The notes beneath the pieces were generated by a model. It made no database searches, was not told the DNA's origin, and saw only the letters and a list, made by a program, of their open reading frames with translations. The position numbers were made by a program, and so were the translations under genes. A stretch of 64,000 nucleotides of DNA from Leptidea sinapis (Eukaryota; Arthropoda; Insecta; Lepidoptera; Pieridae): assembly GCF_905404315.1 (NCBI RefSeq), contig NC_066291.1:12797501-12861500 (forward strand), written 5' to 3'. Below, one piece after another: positions 35,881 to 48,774 of the stretch; position 1 is the first letter of the stretch; every line of letters starts with the position of its first letter.

Positions 35881-38047
35881 GCAGAGAACGATTTGGTGAT
35901 CATTTTTCAAATCCAAGATGGCCGCCGCACAAAATTATGATTTCAGCAATATGGAAATCGTACCCGAGGTTCTCGAGGGTGCAGAGAACGATTTGGTGAT
36001 CATTTTTCAATTTCAAGATGGCCGCCGCACAAAATTATGATTTCAGCAATATGGAAATCATGTCCGAGGTTCTCAAGGGTGCAGAGAATAATTCTGTTAT
36101 CATTATTCAAATCCAAGATGACCGCCGCACAAAATTATGTTTTCAGCAATATGGATATCGTCCCGAGGTTCTCGAGGGTGCTGAGAACGATTTGGTGATC
36201 ATTTTTCAAATCCAAGTTGGCCGCCGCACAAAATTATGATTTCAGCAATATGGAAATCGTGTCCGAGGTTCTCAAGGGTGCAGAGAACAATTCTGTGATC
36301 ATTTTTGAAATCCAAGACGGTTGCCGTAAACAATTATGTTTTCAGCAATATGGATATCGTGTCCGCGGTTCTCGAGGGTGCAGAAAACAATTTTGGGATC
36401 ATTTTTAAATCCGAGATGGCCGCCACTCAAAAGTATGATAACTAGATTATGGGTATCGTATTCGAGGTTCTCGAGGGTGCTGAGAACGTTTTTGTGATCA
36501 TTATTCAAATCCAAGATGACCGCCGCACAAAATTATGATTTCAGCAATATGGATATCGTACCCGAGGTTCTCGAGGGTGCAGAGAACGATTTGGTTATCA
36601 TTTTTCAAATCCAAGATGGCCGCCGCACAAAATAATGATTTCAGCAATATGGAAATCGTACCCGAGGTTCTCGAGGGTGCAGAGAACGATTTGGTGATCA
36701 TTTTTCATATCCAAGATGGCCGCCGCACAAAATTATGATTTCAGCAATATGGAAATCGTGTCCGTGGTTCTCAAGGGTGCAGAGAACAATTCTGTGATCA
36801 GTTTTGAAATCCAAGAGGGCTGCCGTAAACAATTATGTTTTCAGCAATATGGATATCGTGTTCGCGGTTCTTGAGGGTGCAGAAAACGATTTTGTGATCA
36901 TTTTTCAAATCCAAGATGGCCGCCGCTCAAAAGTATGATAACTACATTATGGGTATCGTATCCGAGGTTCTCGAGGGTGCTGAGAACGATTTTGTGATCA
37001 TTTTTCTAATCCATGATGACCGCCGCACAAAATTATGATTTCAGCAATATGGAAATCGTGTCCGAGGTTCTCAAGGGTGCAGAGAACAATATTGGGATCA
37101 TTTTTAAATCCGAGATGGCCGCCGCTCAAAAGTATGATAACTAGATTATGGGTATCGTATCCCAGGTTCTCCAAGGAGCAGAGAACGATTTTGTGATCAT
37201 TTTTCAAATCCAAGACGACCGCCGCACAAAATTATGATTTCAGCAATATGCATATCGTACCCGAGGTTCTCGAGGGTGAAGAGAACGATTTGGTGATCAA
37301 TTTTCAATTTCAAGATGGCCGCCGCACAAAATTATGATTTCAGCAATATGGAAATCGTACCCGAGGTTCTCGAGGGTGCAGAGAACGATTTGGTTATCAT
37401 TTTTCAAATCCAAGATGGCCGCCGCACAAAATGATGATTTCAGCAATATGGAAATCGTACCCGAGGTTCTCGAGGGTGCAGAGAACGATTTGGTGATCAT
37501 TTTTCAATTTCAAGATGGCCGCCGCACAAAATTATGATTTCAGCAATATGGAAATCATGTCCGAGGTTCTCAAGGGTGCAGAGAACAATTCTGTGATCAT
37601 TATTCAAATCCAAGATGACCGCCGCACAAAATTATGATTTCAGCAATATGGATATCGTACCCGAGGTTCTCGAGGGTGCAGAGAACGATTTGGTGATCAT
37701 TTTTCAAATCCAAGATGGCCGCCGCACAAAATTATGATTTCAGCAATATGGAAATCGTGTCCGAGGTTCTCAAGGGTGCAGAGAACAATTCTGTGATCAG
37801 TTTTGAAATCCAAGAGGGCTGCCGTAAACAATTATGTTTTCAGCAATATGGATATCGTGTCCGCGGTTCTTGAGGGTGCAGAAAACAATTTTGGGATCAT
37901 TTTTAAATCCGAGATGGCCGCCACTCAAACGTATGATAACTAGATTATGGGTATCGTATTCGAGGTTCTCGAGGGTGCAGAGAACGATTTTGTGATCATT
38001 ATTCAAATGCAAGATGACCGCCGCACAAAATTATGAATTCAGCAACA
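35880..38047 (+). repeat. Mixed A/B/C/E block with partial ~800-bp repeats
   Basis: Pairs of E/A units with 'acaaaataatgatttcag' or 'acaaaatgatgatttcag' sit at about 36.6 and 37.4 kb, at an offset close to 799 bp. The segment near 36.5-37.0 kb recurs at about 45.77-46.3 and 48.26-48.8 kb. Only satellite is present. Confidence 0.72.
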
Positions 38048-39595
38048 TGGATATCGTACCCGAGGTTCTCGAGGGTGCGGAGAACGATTTGGTGATCATT
38101 TTTCAAATCCAAGATGGCCGCCGCACAAAATTATGATTTCAGCAATATGAAAATCGTGTCCTAGGTTCTCAAGGGTGCAGAGAACAATTCTGTGATCATT
38201 TTTGAAATTCAAGAGGGCTACCGTAAACAATTATGTTTTCAGCAATATGGATATCATGTCCGCGGTTCTCGAGGGTGCAGAAAACAATTTTGGGATCATT
38301 TTTAAATCCGAGATGGCAGCCGCTCAAAAGAATGATAACTAGATTTTGGGTATCGTTTCCGAGGTTCTCGAGGGTGCTGAGAACGATTTTGTCATCATTT
38401 TTCAAATCCATGATGACCGCAGCACAAAATTGTGATTTCAGCAATATGGAAATCATGTCCGAGGTTCTCAAGGGTGCAGAGAACAATTCTGTGATCATTA
38501 TTCAAATCCAAGATGACCGCCGCACAAAATTATGATTTCAGCAAAATGGATATCGTACCCGAGGTTCTCGAGGGTGCAGAGAACGATTTGGTGATCATTT
38601 TTCAATTCCAAGGTGGCCGCTGCACAAAATTATGATTTCAGCAATATGGAAATCGTGTCCGAGGTTCTCAAGGGTGCAGAGAACAATTCTGTTATCATTT
38701 TTGAAATCCAAGAGGGCTGCCGTAAACAATTATGTTTTCAGCAATATGGATATCGTGTCCGCGGTTCTCGAGGGTGCAGAAAACAATTTTGGGATCATTT
38801 TTAAATCCGAGATGGCCGCCGCTCAAAACTATGATAACTACATTATGGGTATCGTATCCGAGGTTCTCGAGGGTGCAGAGAACGATTTTGTGATCATTTT
38901 TCAAATCCAAGATGGCCGCCGCACAAAATTATGATTTCAGCAATATGGATATCGTACCCGAGGTTCTCGAGGGTGCGGAGAACGATTTGGTGATCATTTT
39001 TCAAATCCAAGATGGCCGCCGCACAAAATTATGATTTCAGCAATATGGAAATCGTGTCCTAGGTTCTCAAGGGTGCAGAGATCAATTCTGTGATCATTTT
39101 TGAAATTCAAGAGGGCTACCGTAAACAATTATGTTTTCAGCAATATGGATATCATGTCCGCGGTTCTCGAGGGTGCAGAACACAATTTTGGGATCATTTT
39201 TAAATCCGAGATGGCAGCCGCTCAAAAGTATGATAACTAGATCTTGGGTATCGTTTCCGAGGTTCTCGAGGGTGCTGAGAACGATTTTGTGATCATTTTT
39301 CAAATCCATGATGACCGCAGCACAAAATTGTGATTTCAGCAATATGGAAATCGTGTCCGAGGTTCTCAAGGGTGCAGAGAACAATTCTGTGATCATTATT
39401 CAAATCCAAGATGACCGCCGCACAAAATTATGATTTCAGCAAAATGGATATCGTACCCGAGGTTCTCGAGGGTGCAGAGAACGATTTGGTGATCATTTTT
39501 CAATTCCAAGGTGGCCGCTGCACAAAATTATGATTTCAGCAATATGGAAATCGTGTCCGAGGTTCTCAAGGGTGCAGAGAATAATTCTGTTATCA
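38048..39595 (+). repeat. 898-bp tandem duplication (38,048-38,697 and 38,946-39,595)
   Basis: The rare words 'gggtgcggagaacg' (38073 and 38971) and 'gaccgcagcacaaaattgtg' (about 38,414 and 39,312) are both repeated at offset 898, which equals nine units less two bases for two B units. The copies separate after 'tctgttatcatt', where the first continues into a B unit and the second into 'attcaaatcccagatgg'. Confidence 0.8.
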
Positions 39596-42500
39596 TTATT
39601 CAAATCCCAGATGGCCGCCGCACAAAATTATGTTTTCAGCAATATGGATATCGTGTCCGCGGTTCTCGAGGGTCCAGAAACCAATTTTGGGATCATTTTT
39701 AAATCCGAGATGGCCGCCACTCAAAAGTATGATAACTAGATTATGGGTATCGTATTCGAGGTTCTCGAGGGTGCAGAGAACGATTTTGTGATCATTTTTC
39801 AAATCCAAGATGGCGGCCGCTCAAAAGTATAACTACATTATGGATATCGTATCCGAGTTTCTCGAGGGTGCTGAGAACGTTTTTGTGATCATTTTTCAAA
39901 TCCATGATGACCGCCGCACAAAATTATGATTTCAGCAATATGGAAATCGTGTCCGAGGTTCTCAAGGGTGCAAAGAACAATTCTATGATCATTTTTGTAA
40001 TCCAAGAGGGCCGCCGTAAACAATTATGTTTTCAGCAATATGGATATCGTGTCCGCGGTTTTCGAGGGTGCAGAAAACAATTTTGGGATCATTTTTTAAT
40101 CCGAGATGGCCGCCGCTCAAAAGTATGATAACTAGATTATGGGTAACGTATCCCAGGTTCTCCAAGGAGCAGAGAACGATTTTGTGATCATTTTTCAAAT
40201 CCAAGACGACCGCCGCACAAAATTATGATTTCAGCAATATGCATATCGTACCCGAGGTTCTCGAGGGTGCAGAGAACGATTTGGTGATCATTTTTCAAAT
40301 CCAAGATGGCCGCCGCACAAAATTATGATTTCAGCAATATGGAAATCGTACCCGAGGTTCTCGAGGGTGCAGAGAACGATTTGGTGATCATTTTTCAATT
40401 TCAAGATGGCCGCCGCACAAAATTATGATTTCAGCAATATGGAAATCATGTCCGAGGTTCTCAAGGGTGCAGAGAATAATTCTGTTATCATTATTCAAAT
40501 CCCAGATGGCCGCCGCACAAAATTATGTTTTCAGCAATATGGATATCGTGTCCGCGGTTCTTGAGGGAGCAGAAAACAATTTTGGGATCATTTTTAAATC
40601 CGAGATGGCCGCCACTCAAAAGTATGATAACTAGATTATAGGTATCGTATTCGAGGTTCTCGAGGGTGCAGAGAACGATTTTGTGATCAGTTCTCCAATC
40701 CAAGATTGCCGCCGCTCAAAAGTATAACTACATTATGGGTATCGTATCCGAGTTTCTCGAGGGTGCTGAGAACGTTTTTGTGATCATTTTTCAAATCCAT
40801 GATGACCGCCGCACAAAATTGTGATTTCAGCAATATGGAAATCGTGTCCGAGGTTCTCAAGGGTGCAGAGAACAATTCTATGATCATTATTCAAATCCAA
40901 GATGACCGCCGCACAAAATTATGATTTCAGCAAAAAATGGATATCGTACCCGAGGTTCTCGAGGGTACAGAGAACGATTTGGTGATCATTTTTCAATTCC
41001 AAGGTGGCCGCCGCACAAAATTATGATTTCAGCAATATGGAAATCGTGTCCGAGGTTCTCAAGGGTGCAGAGAACAATTCTGTTATCATTTTTGAAATCC
41101 AAGAGGGCTGCCGTGAACAATTATGTTTTCAGCAATATGGATATCGTGTCCGCGGTTCTCGAGGGTGCAGAAAACAATTTTGGGATCATTTTTAAATCCG
41201 AGATGGCCGCCGCTCAAAAGTATGATAACTAGATTATGGGTAACGTATCCCAGGTTCTCCAAGGAGCAGAGAACGATTTTGTGATCATTTTTCAAATCCA
41301 AGACGACCGCCGCACAAAATTATGATTTCAGCAATATGCATATCGTACCCGAGGTTCTCGAGGGTGCAGAGAATGATTTGGTGATCATTTTTCAATTTCA
41401 AGATGGCCGCCGCACAAAATTATGATTTCAGCAATATGGAAATCGTGTCCTAGGTTCTCAAGGGTGCAGAGAACAATTCTGTGATCATTTTTGAAATTCA
41501 AGAGGGCTACCGTAAACAATTATGTTTTCAGCAATATGGATATCATGTCCGCGGTTCTCGAGGGTGCAGAAAACAATTTTGGGATCATTTTTAAATCCGA
41601 GATGGCAGCCGCTCAAAAGTATGATAACTAGATTTTGGGTATCGTTTCCGAGGTTCTCGAGGGTGCTGAGAACGATTTTGTGATCATTATTCAAATGCAA
41701 GATGACCGCCGCACAAAATTGTGATTTCAGCAATATGGAAATCGTGTCCGAGGTTCTCAAGGGTGCAGAGAACAATTCTGTGATCATTATTAAAATCCAA
41801 GATGACCGCCGCACAAAATTATGATTTCAGCAAAATGGATATCGTACCCGAGGTTCTCGAGGGTGCAGAGAACGATTTGGTGATCATTTTTCAATTCCAA
41901 GGTGGCCGCCGCACAAAATTATGATTTCAGCAATATGGAAATCGTGTCCGAGGTTCTCAAGGGTGCAGAGAACAATTCTGTTATCATTTTTGAAATCCAA
42001 GAGGGCTGCCGTAAACAATTATGTTTTCAGCAATATGGATATCGTGTCCGCGGTTCTCGAGGGTGCAGAAAACAATTTTGGGATCATTTTTAAATCCGAG
42101 ATGGCAGCCGCTCAAAAGTATGATAACTAGATTTTGGGTATCGTTTCCGAGGTTCTCGAGGGTGCTGAGAACGATTTTGTGATCATTTTTCAAATCCATG
42201 ATGACCGCCGCACAAAATTGTGATTTCAGCAATATGGAAATCGTGTCCGAGGTTCTCAAGGGTGCAGAGAACAATTCTGTGATCATTATTCAAATCCAAG
42301 ATGACCGCCGCACAAAATTATGATTTCAGCAAAATGGATATCGTACCCGAGGTTCTCGAGGGTACAGAGAACGATTTGGTGATCATTTTTCAATTCCAAG
42401 GTGGCCGCCGCACAAAATTATGATTTCAGCAATATGGAAATCGTGTCCGAGGTTCTCAAGGGTGCAGAGAACAATTCTGTTATCATTTTTGAAATCCAAG

Positions 42501-43496
42501 AGGGCTGCCGTGAACAATTATGTTTTCAGCAATATGGATATCGTGTCCGCGGTTCTCGAGGGTGCAGAAAACAATTTTGGGATCATTTTTAAATCCGAGA
42601 TGGCCGCCGCTCAAAACCATGATAACTACATTATGGGTATCGTATCCGAGGTTCTCGAGGGTGCAGAGAACGATTTTGTGATCATTTTTCAAATCCAAGA
42701 TGGCCGCTGCACAAAATTATGATTTCAGCAATATGGATATCGTACCCGAGGTTCTCGAGGTCGCAGAGAACGATTTGGTGATCATTTTTCAAATCCAAGC
42801 TGGCCGCCGCACAAAATTATGATTTCAGCAATATGGAAATCGTGTCCGATGTTCTCAAGGGTGCAGAGAACAATTCTGTGATCAGTTTTGAAATCCAAGA
42901 GGGCTGCCGTAAACAATTATGTTTTCAGCAATATGGATATCGTGTCCGCGGTTCTTGAGGGTGCAGAAAACAATTTTGGGATCATTTTTAAATCCGAGAT
43001 GGCCGCCACTCAAAAGTATGATAACTAGATTATGGGTATCGTATTCGAGGTTCTCGAGGGTGCAGAGAACGATTTTGTGATCATTATTCAAATGCAAGAT
43101 GACCGCCGCACAAAATTATGATTTCAGCAACATGGATATCGTACCCGAGGTTCTCGAGGGTGCAGAGAACGATTTGGTGATCATTTTTCAAATCCAAGAT
43201 GGCCGCCGCACAAAATTATGATTTCAGCAATATGGAAATCGTGTCCTAGGTTCTCAAGGGTGCAGAGAACAATTCTGTGATCATTTTTGAAATTCAAGAG
43301 GGCTTCCGTAAACAATTATGTTTTCAGCAATATGGATATCATGTCCGCGGTTCTCGAGGGTGCAGAAAATAATTTTGGGATCATTTTTAAATCCGAGATG
43401 GCAGCCGCTCAAAAGTATGATAACTAGATTTTGGGTATCGTTTCCGAGGTTCTCGAGGGTGCTGAGAACGATTTTGTGATCATTATTCAAATGCAA
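39596..43496 (+). repeat. Right-half A-B-C-E (399-bp) multimer region
   Basis: Between about 42.4 and 44.0 kb homologous points recur every 399 bp (A 100, B 99, C 100, E 100); the A unit starting at 43198 recurs at 43597. The C units are the 'gatggcagccgctc' or 'gatggccgccactc' subtypes, and many A/E units open 'ccaaggtggccgcc'. The segment 41.4-43.48 kb is repeated at 49.3-51.35 kb (offset 7,872, then 7,871 after a one-base loss at about 49,975). At 40930 'cagcaaaaaatgg' has two extra A's compared with its relatives. Confidence 0.78.
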
Positions 43497-43596
43497 GATG
43501 ACCGCCGCACAAAATTATGATTTCAGCAACATGGATATCGTACCCGAGGTTCTCGAGGGTGCAGAGAACGATTTGGTGATCATTTTTCAAATCCAA
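43497..43596 (+). repeat. Monomer type E, reference example (100 bp)
   Basis: Type E opens 'gatgaccgccgcac' and carries 'ggatatcgtacccgagg' and 'gagaacgatttggtgatc'. It resembles type A in the first 40 bases and differs mainly in 'ggatatcgtaccc' for 'ggaaatcgtgtcc' and 'cgatttgg' for 'caattctg'. This example has the subtype 'cagcaacatgg'. E links successive A-B-C trimers into the 399-bp A-B-C-E tetramer of the right half. Confidence 0.87.
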
Positions 43597-46285
43597 GATG
43601 GCCGCCGCACAAAATTATGATTTCAGCAATATGGAAATCGTGTCCTAGGTTCTCAAGGGTGCAGAGAACAATTCTGTGATCATTTTTGAAATTCAAGAGG
43701 GCTACCGTAAACATTTATGTTTTCAGCAATATGGATATCATGTCCGCGGTTCTCGAGGGTGCAGAAAACAATTTTGGGATCATTTTTAAATCCGAGATGG
43801 CAGCCGCTCAAAAGTATGATAACTAGATTTTGGGTATCGTTTCCGAGGTTCTCGAGGGTGCTGAGAATGATTTTGTGATCATTTTTCAAATCCATGATGA
43901 CCGCCGCACAAAATTGTGATTTCAGCAATATGGAAATCGTGTCCGAGGTTCTCAAGGGTGCAGAGAACAATTCTATGATCATTATTCAAATCCAAGATGA
44001 CCGCCGCACAAAATTATGATTTCAGCAAAATGGATATCGTACCCGAGGTTCTCGAGGGTACAGAGAACGATTTGGTGATCATTTTTCAATTCCAAGGTGG
44101 CCGCCGCACAAAATTATGATTTCAGCAATATGGAAATCGTGTCCGAGGTTCTCAAGGGTGCAGAGAACAATTCTGTTATCATTTTTGAAATCCAAGAGGG
44201 CTGCCGTGAACAATTATGTTTTCAGCAATATGGATATCGTGTCCGCGGTTCTCGAGGGTGCAGAAAACAATTTTGGGATCATTTTTAAATCCGAGATGGC
44301 CGCCGCTCAAAACTATGATAACTACATTATGGGTATCGTATCCGAGGTTCTCGAGGGTGTAGAGAACGATTTTGTGATCATTTTTCAAATCCAAGATGGC
44401 CGCCGCACAAAATTATGATTTCAGCAAAATGGATATCGTACCCGAGGTTCTCGAGGGTGCAGAGAACGATTTGGTGATCATTTTTCAATTCCAAGGTGGC
44501 CGCCGCACAAAATTATGATTTCAGCAATATGGAAATCGTGTCCGAGGTTCTCAAGGGTGCAGAGAACAATTCTGTGATCATTTTTAAAATCCAAGAGGGC
44601 TGCCGTAAACAATTATGTTTTCAGCAATATGGATATCGTGTCCGCGGTTCTCGAGGGTGCAGAAAACAATTTTGGGATCATTTTTAAATCCGAGATGGCC
44701 GCCACTCAAAAGTATGATAACTAGATTATGGGTATCGTATTCGAGGTTCTCGAGGGTGCAGAGAACGATTTTGTGATCAGTTCTCCAATCCAAGATGGCG
44801 GCCGCTCAAAAGTATAACTACATTATGGATATCGTATCCGAGTTTCTCGAGGGTGCTGAGAACGTTTTTGTGATCATTTTTCAAATCCATGATGACCGCC
44901 GCACAAAATTATGATTTCAGCAATATGGAAATCGTGTCCGAGGTTCTCAAGGGTGCAGAGAACAATTCTATGATCATTTTTGTAATCCAAGAGGGCCGCC
45001 GTAAACAATTATGTTTTCAGCAATATGGATATCGTGTCCGCGGTTTTCGAGGGTGCAGAAATCAATTTTGGGATCATTTTTTAATCCGAGATGGCCGCCG
45101 CTCAAAAGTATGATAACTAGATTATGGGTAACGTATCCCAGGTTCTCCAAGGAGCAGAGAACGATTTTGTGATCATTTTTCAAATCCAAGACGACCGCCG
45201 CACAAAATTATGATTTCAGCAATATGCATATCGTACCCGAGGTTCTCGAGGGTGCAGAGAACGATTTGGTGATCATTTTTCAAATCCAAGATGGCCGCCG
45301 CACAAAATTATGATTTCAGCAATATGGAAATCGTACCCGAGGTTCTCGAGGGTGCAGAGCACGATTTGGTGATCATTTTTCAATTTCAAGATGGCCGCCG
45401 CACAAAATTATGATTTCAGCAATATGGAAATCATGTCCGAGGTTCTCAAGGGTGCAGAGAATAATTCTGTTATCATTATTCAAATCCCAGATGGCCCCCG
45501 CACAAAATTATGTTTTCAGCAATATGGATATCGTGTCCGCGGTTCTCGAGGGAGCAGAAAACAATTTTGGGATCATTTTTAAATCCGAGATGGCCGCCAC
45601 TCAAAAGTATGATAACTAGATTATGGGTATCGTATTCGAGGTTCTCGAGGGTGCAGAGAACGATTTTGTGATCAGTTCTCCAATCCAAGATTGCCGCCGC
45701 TCAAAAGTATAACTACATTATGGGTATCGTTTCCAAGTTTCTCGAGGGTGCTGAGAACGTTTTTGTGATCATTATTCAAATCCAAGATGACCGCCGCACA
45801 AAATTATGATTTCAGCAATATGGATATCGTACCCGAGGTTCTCGATGGTGCAGAGAACGATTTGGTGATCATTTTTCAAATCCAAGATGGCCGCCGCACA
45901 AAATAATGATTTCAGCAATATGGAAATCGTACCCGAGGTTCTCGAGGGTGCAGAGAACGATTTGGTGATCATTTTTCAAATCCAAGATGGCCGCCGCACA
46001 AAATTATGATTTCAGCAATATGGAAATCGTGTCCGTGGTTCTCAAGGGTGCAGAGAACAATTCTGTGATCAGTTTTGAAATCCAAGAGGGCTGCCGTAAA
46101 CAATTATGTTTTCAGCAATATGGATATCGTGTCCGCGGTTCTTGAGGGTGCAGAAAACGATTTTGTGATCATTTTTCAAATCCAAGATGGCCGCCGCTCA
46201 AAAGTATGATAACTACATTATGGGTATCGTATCCGAGGTTCTCGAGGGTGCTGAGAACGATTTTGTGATCATTTTTCTAATCCAT
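43497..46285 (+). repeat. 2,789-bp tandem duplication, copy 1
   Basis: It begins at an E unit with 'cagcaacatgg' and runs for 28 monomers. The next block repeats it at offset 2,789 for the first 430 bp and then at 2,489. It contains a NotI-bearing D unit (44798-44805). Confidence 0.84.
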
Positions 46286-48774
46286 GATGACCGCCGCACA
46301 AAATTATGATTTCAGCAACATGGATATCGTACCCGAGGTTCTCGAGGGTGCAGAGAACGATTTGGTGATCATTTTTCAAATCCAAGATGGCCGCCGCACA
46401 AAATTATGATTTCAGCAATATGGAAATCGTGTCCTAGGTTCTCAAGGGTGCAGAGAACAATTCTGTGATCATTTTTGAAATTCAAGAGGGCTACCGTAAA
46501 CATTTATGTTTTCAGCAATATGGATATCATGTCCGCGGTTCTCGAGGGTGCAGAAAACAATTTTGGGATCATTTTTAAATCCGAGATGGCAGCCGCTCAA
46601 AAGTATGATAACTAGATTTTGGGTATCGTTTCCGAGGTTCTCGAGGGTGCTGAGAATGATTTTGTGGTCATTTTTCAAATCCATGATGACCGCCGCACAA
46701 AATTGTGATTTCAGCAATATGGATATCGTGTCCGCGGTTCTCGAGGGTGCAGAAAACAATTTTGGGATCATTTTTAAATCCGAGATGGCCGCCGCTCAAA
46801 ACTATGATAACTACATTATGGGTATCGTATCCGAGGTTCTCGAGGGTGTAGAGAACGATTTTGTGATCATTTTTCAAATCCAAGATGGCCGCCGCACAAA
46901 ATTATGATTTCAGCAAAATGGATATCGTACCCGAGGTTCTCGAGGGTGCAGAGAACGATTTGGTGATCATTTTTCAATTCCAAGGTGGCCGCCGCACAAA
47001 ATTATGATTTCAGCAATATGGAAATCGTGTCCGAGGTTCTCAAGGGTGCAGAGAACAATTCTGTGATCATTTTTGAAATCCAAGAGGGCTGCCGTAAACA
47101 ATTATGTTTTCAGCAATATGGATATCGTGTCCGCGGTTCTCGAGGGTGCAGAAAACAATTTTGGGATCATTTTTAAATCCGAGATGGCCGCCACTCAAAA
47201 GTATGATAACTAGATTATGGGTATCGTATTCGAGGTTCTCGAGGGTGCAGAGAACGATTTTGTGATCAGTTCTCCAATCCAAGATGGCGGCCGCTCAAAA
47301 GTATAACTACATTATGGATATCGTATCCGAGTTTCTCGAGGGTGCTGAGAACGTTTTTGTGATCATTTTTCAATTCCATGATGACCGCCGCACAAAATTA
47401 TGATTTCAGCAATATGGAAATCGTGTCCGAGGTTCTCAAGGGTGCAGAGAACAATTCTATGATCATTTTTGTAATCCAAGAGGGCCGCCGTAAACAATTA
47501 TGTTTTCAGCAATATGGATATCGTGTCCGCGGTTTTCGAGGGTGCAGAAAACAATTTTGGGATCATTTTTTAATCCGAGATGGCCGCCGCTCAAAAGTAT
47601 GATAACTAGATTATGGGTAACGTATCCCAGGTTCTCCAAGGAGCAGAGAACGATTTTGTGATCATTTTTCAAATCCAAGACGACCGCCGCACAAAATTAT
47701 GATTTCAGCAATATGCATATCGTACCCGAGGTTCTCGAGGGTGCAGAGAACGATTTGGTGATCATTTTTCAAATCCAAGATGGCCGCCGCACAAAATTAT
47801 GATTTCAGCAATATGGAAATCGTACCCGAGGTTCTCGAGGGTGCAGAGAACGATTTGGTGATCATTTTTCAATTTCAAGATGGCCGCCGCACAAAATTAT
47901 GATTTCAGCAATATGGAAATCATGTCCGAGGTTCTCAAGGGTGCAGAGAATAATTCTGTTATCATTATTCAAATCCCAGATGGCCCCCGCACAAAATTAT
48001 GTTTTCAGCAATATGGATATCGTGTCCGCGGTTCTCGAGGGAGCAGAAAACAATTTTGGGATCATTTTTAAATCCGAGATGGCCGCCACTCAAAAGTATG
48101 ATAACTAGATTATGGGTATCGTATTCGAGGTTCTCGAGGGTGCAGAGAACGATTTTGTGATCAGTTCTCCAATCCAAGATTGCCGCCGCTCAAAAGTATA
48201 ACTACATTATGGGTATCGTATCCGAGTTTCTCGAGGGTGCTGAGAACGTTTTTGTGATCATTATTCAAATCCAAGATGACCGCCGCACAAAATTATGATT
48301 TCAGCAATATGGATATCGTACCCGAGGTTCTCGATGGTGCAGAGAACGATTTGGTGATCATTTTTCAAATCCAAGATGGCCGCCGCACAAAATAATGATT
48401 TCAGCAATATGGAAATCGTACCCGAGGTTCTCGAGGGTGCAGAGAACGATTTGGTGATCATTTTTCAAATCCAAGATGGCCGCCGCACAAAATTATGATT
48501 TCAGCAATATGGAAATCGTGTCCGTGGTTCTCAAGGGTGCAGAGAACAATTCTGTGATCAGTTTTGAAATCCAAGAGGGCTGCCGTAAACAATTATGTTT
48601 TCAGCAATATGGATATCGTGTCCGCGGTTCTTGAAGGTGCAGAAAACGATTTTGTGATCATTTTTCAAATCCAAGATGGCCGCCGCTCAAAAGTATGATA
48701 ACTACATTATGGGTATCGTATCCGAGGTTCTCGAGGGTGCTGAGAACGATTTTGTGATCATTTTTCTAATCCAT
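46286..48774 (+). repeat. 2,789-bp tandem duplication, copy 2 (2,489 bp, three units deleted)
   Basis: At about 46,722 the A unit of copy 1 ('ggaaatcgtgtccgagg') is replaced by the B sequence 'ggatatcgtgtccgcgg', and the register moves from 2,789 to 2,489. Three monomers are thus lost by a crossover inside the shared 'cagcaatatgga' word, which leaves an A-front/B-body chimera. This same chimera produces the longest open frame of the window (133 codons, 46506-46907). Matching continues to about 48,808. Confidence 0.84.

Noticed and set aside
46506..46907. Longest open frame (133 codons) and some 200 other frames of 60-109 codons as protein genes
   Set aside because: All are permutations of the same satellite peptides on both strands. 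The frame phase rotates with the 99/100-bp unit, and frame lengths change whenever a unit is gained or lost. The longest one exists only because of a three-unit deletion junction. No start context, intron pattern, domain or codon signature supports a gene.
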